The position numbers were made by a program, and so were the translations under genes. From contig QHUV01000125.1 of the NCBI GenBank assembly GCA_003222065.1, positions 1-7,356 of the forward strand: DNA of 7,356 nucleotides. Direction: 5' to 3'. This DNA comes from Gemmatimonadota bacterium (lineage in GTDB: Bacteria; Gemmatimonadota; Gemmatimonadetes; Gemmatimonadales; Gemmatimonadaceae). The notes under the pieces are model-generated. The model had not been told where the DNA came from and did no database searches. It was given only the letters and a program-made list of their open reading frames with translations. This document shows positions 6,128-7,356 of this stretch, piece by piece. Numbering within the stretch: the first letter of the stretch is position 1; each line of letters begins with the position of its first letter.

Positions 6128-6357
6128 GGAGCCGGGCGGGTTCGAAAGGACGGATGGCTGTGACGTGGGAGTACACCTGGCTGTGACGGATCGAGATAGG
6201 CTACACGGCTGGGGATCGCATTTGTAGCCCGCACGAAGTGCATCTCGCGCCCACGGCGCCGGACTTGCAACTGTTCGCGCGTAACCCTCGCACCGCCAAA
6301 GCGCCACGAAATGACCCTGCGATCGAGGCTCGTCCTTGGCCTCCTCACGATTGCGAT
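5234..6357. repeat. Right arm of the 1,124-bp inverted duplication (source copy)
   Basis: The reverse complement of 1483-2606. Here the segment sits inside uninterrupted genes: it begins in asnS codon 298 (5234), covers the rest of the asnS 5' part and the whole asnS/kinase intergenic region, and ends after the second base of kinase codon 16 (6357). Both asnS and the kinase read smoothly through the boundaries, which identifies this as the ancestral location. The two arms are separated by 2,627 bp. Confidence 0.97.
6128..6310. promoter_or_regulatory. Divergent asnS/kinase intergenic region
   Basis: The 183 bases between the asnS start and the kinase ATG must supply promoters for both genes. 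Visible structure includes an 11-bp direct repeat TGGCTGTGACG at 6155-6165 and 6178-6188, one start-to-start spacing of 23 bp, about two helical turns, which would suit a dimeric regulator. A perfect 7-bp inverted repeat, GGCTACA (6199-6205) and TGTAGCC (6223-6229), has a 17-base loop. No clear sigma-70 boxes could be assigned, and the kinase ATG at 6311 has no strong Shine-Dalgarno. The whole region is duplicated at 1530-1712. Confidence 0.5.
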
Positions 6358-7356
6358 AATCCTCGTCATTCCGCTGCTGATCGCGGTCAAAGCCATGGAT
6401 CGGCTGCACCGGGACGCGCGCGCGCTTCGCGACAAGGAGTTCGCCGCCTCCCTCCTCCTCGGCCGATTGCGGGAAGGCCTGAACGACCTGAGTCGCGCCG
6501 AAACGGCGCTCCTCTTTGTGCATGACGCGCGAACCCGCGACGTCATGGAGAAGCAGCTCGACGCGGTCTCGCAGATCACGGACTCACTCAAGACGTTCCA
6601 GCTCGAGAAATCGGGTAACGACATAAGCCGGAACATCGGCGAGATCGTCGCCTGGGCGCATCGGGAGTATGAGGCGGCCCTTGCCGATCGTCGCGATGAG
6701 GCGGAGCAGATCTCCCAGACGCACATCGTACCGGCACTCGGGAACGCCGACCGAAGCGTCCTCGAAGCCGAGCGCGCCCTTCGGCAACGGACGGCTGAAC
6801 GCGTCGCATCCGCCGCGGTCGACATCTCGCGCGCGAAAAATGTCTCGGCCATGGCCGAGTTGGGAGCGCTTATCGTCGCCGCGCTCATCGGCTTTTGGCT
6901 GACTCGTTACATCGCCCGGCCGGTCCGTGACCTGGAACGAGGAATGGAGGAAGTTGCCAACGGGAACTTCACTTACAAGCTCCAGCTGTCTCCGTCACGC
7001 AGCGATGAGTTCGGCCGGCTGGCGGCAAGCTTTGAACAGATGTCGAAGCAACTCGCCGAGTTGGACAAACTGAAAGCCGAGTTCGTCTCGGTGGCTTCGC
7101 ACGAGCTGAAAACGCCGATCAACGTCGTACAGGGTTACGTCCAACTGCTCGAAGAAGGGGTCTACGGAGCCCTCAACGACGCGCAGAAGGACGTCCTGCA
7201 AACCCTCGAGGTGCAGATCCAAACGCTGGCCCGGTTGGTGAGGCAGCTCCTGGACATCAGCCGGTTCGAGGCTAGAGGCGGCAAGCTCGACGTACGGCGC
7301 GTGCAACTGGGTCCGTTCCTCGACGAGTTGGAGCGCGCCTTTCAGGTGCTCGCCCT
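6311..7356 (+). CDS. Membrane sensor histidine kinase, N-terminal part (runs off right edge)
   Basis: A two-component sensor of the HAMP-HisKA type; its signal and partner regulator are not in the window. The 348 visible residues show a transmembrane helix at about 6-27 (LVLGLLTIAIILVIPLLIAV) and a largely helical, charged extracytoplasmic region to about 177, resembling a four-helix-bundle sensor without recognisable ligand residues. A second transmembrane helix is at about 180-200 (LGALIVAALIGFWLT). HAMP follows at about 200-252 (ARPVRDLERGMEEVANGNF, DEFGRLAASFEQM), then HisKA with the phosphorylated His264 in SVASHELKTPINVVQGYVQL. The second HisKA helix, with LLDISRFEARGGKL, ends near 325. 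The ATP-binding HATPase domain lies past the edge. The start at 6311 is chosen because it immediately precedes the first membrane helix. The first 47 bases lie in the inverted duplication. Confidence 0.93.
   Translation, partial: MTLRSRLVLGLLTIAIILVIPLLIAVKAMDRLHRDARALRDKEFAASLLLGRLREGLNDLSRAETALLFVHDARTRDVMEKQLDAVSQITDSLKTFQLEKSGNDISRNIGEIVAWAHREYEAALADRRDEAEQISQTHIVPALGNADRSVLEAERALRQRTAERVASAAVDISRAKNVSAMAELGALIVAALIGFWLTRYIARPVRDLERGMEEVANGNFTYKLQLSPSRSDEFGRLAASFEQMSKQLAELDKLKAEFVSVASHELKTPINVVQGYVQLLEEGVYGALNDAQKDVLQTLEVQIQTLARLVRQLLDISRFEARGGKLDVRRVQLGPFLDELERAFQVLA

Noticed and set aside
4826..6523. A 565-codon frame for asnS starting at the ATG at 6523
   Set aside because: It overlaps the kinase by over 200 bases on the opposite strand, and its first ~130 codons do not resemble any AsnRS. 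The family-length protein starts near 6127.

Overview
The window is GC-rich, bacterial and chromosomal in character. It carries housekeeping genes for nucleoside salvage (cdd, deoB), cell-wall D-alanine supply (alr), nucleotide-pool cleaning (mazG) and asparaginyl-tRNA synthesis (asnS), followed by the start of a membrane histidine kinase. The protein style and the 'ACGGAC'-rich intergenic element suggest Gemmatimonadota or a similar soil or sediment phylum. That placement is an impression, not a demonstration.

Layout, left to right: cdd (-, runs off the left edge), deoB (-), a 12-codon tail of a gene that overlaps deoB, an inverted 1,124-bp segment (1483-2606), alr without its C-terminus (-), mazG (+), a ~400-bp near-palindromic element (4393-4789), intact asnS (-), a divergent intergenic region, and the histidine kinase (+, runs off the right edge).

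The main feature is a long inverted duplication. Positions 1483-2606 are the reverse complement of 5234-6357 (x pairs with 7840-x), with no mismatch or indel in what I compared. The right copy is in its natural setting: the first 298 codons of asnS, the asnS/kinase intergenic region and the first 47 nt of the kinase. The left copy breaks genes at both of its ends. At 2606/2607, asnS stops inside the catalytic domain and alr stops at about residue 296. At 1482/1483, the kinase start is joined to a 39-nt tail that ends in an ATGA overlap with deoB. That tail reads like the end of an alanine racemase. The simplest reading is an ancestral alr-deoB-cdd operon whose last ~60-75 alr codons were replaced by the inverted copy. 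It may be a real template-switch rearrangement, or a whole-genome-amplification or assembly chimera; sequence alone cannot decide.

If real, the consequences are: alr is probably inactive; deoB-cdd is cut off from the alr promoter and placed under a copy of the kinase upstream region; and the two repeat arms could recombine to flip 2607-5233. Such a flip would leave one intact asnS in either orientation.
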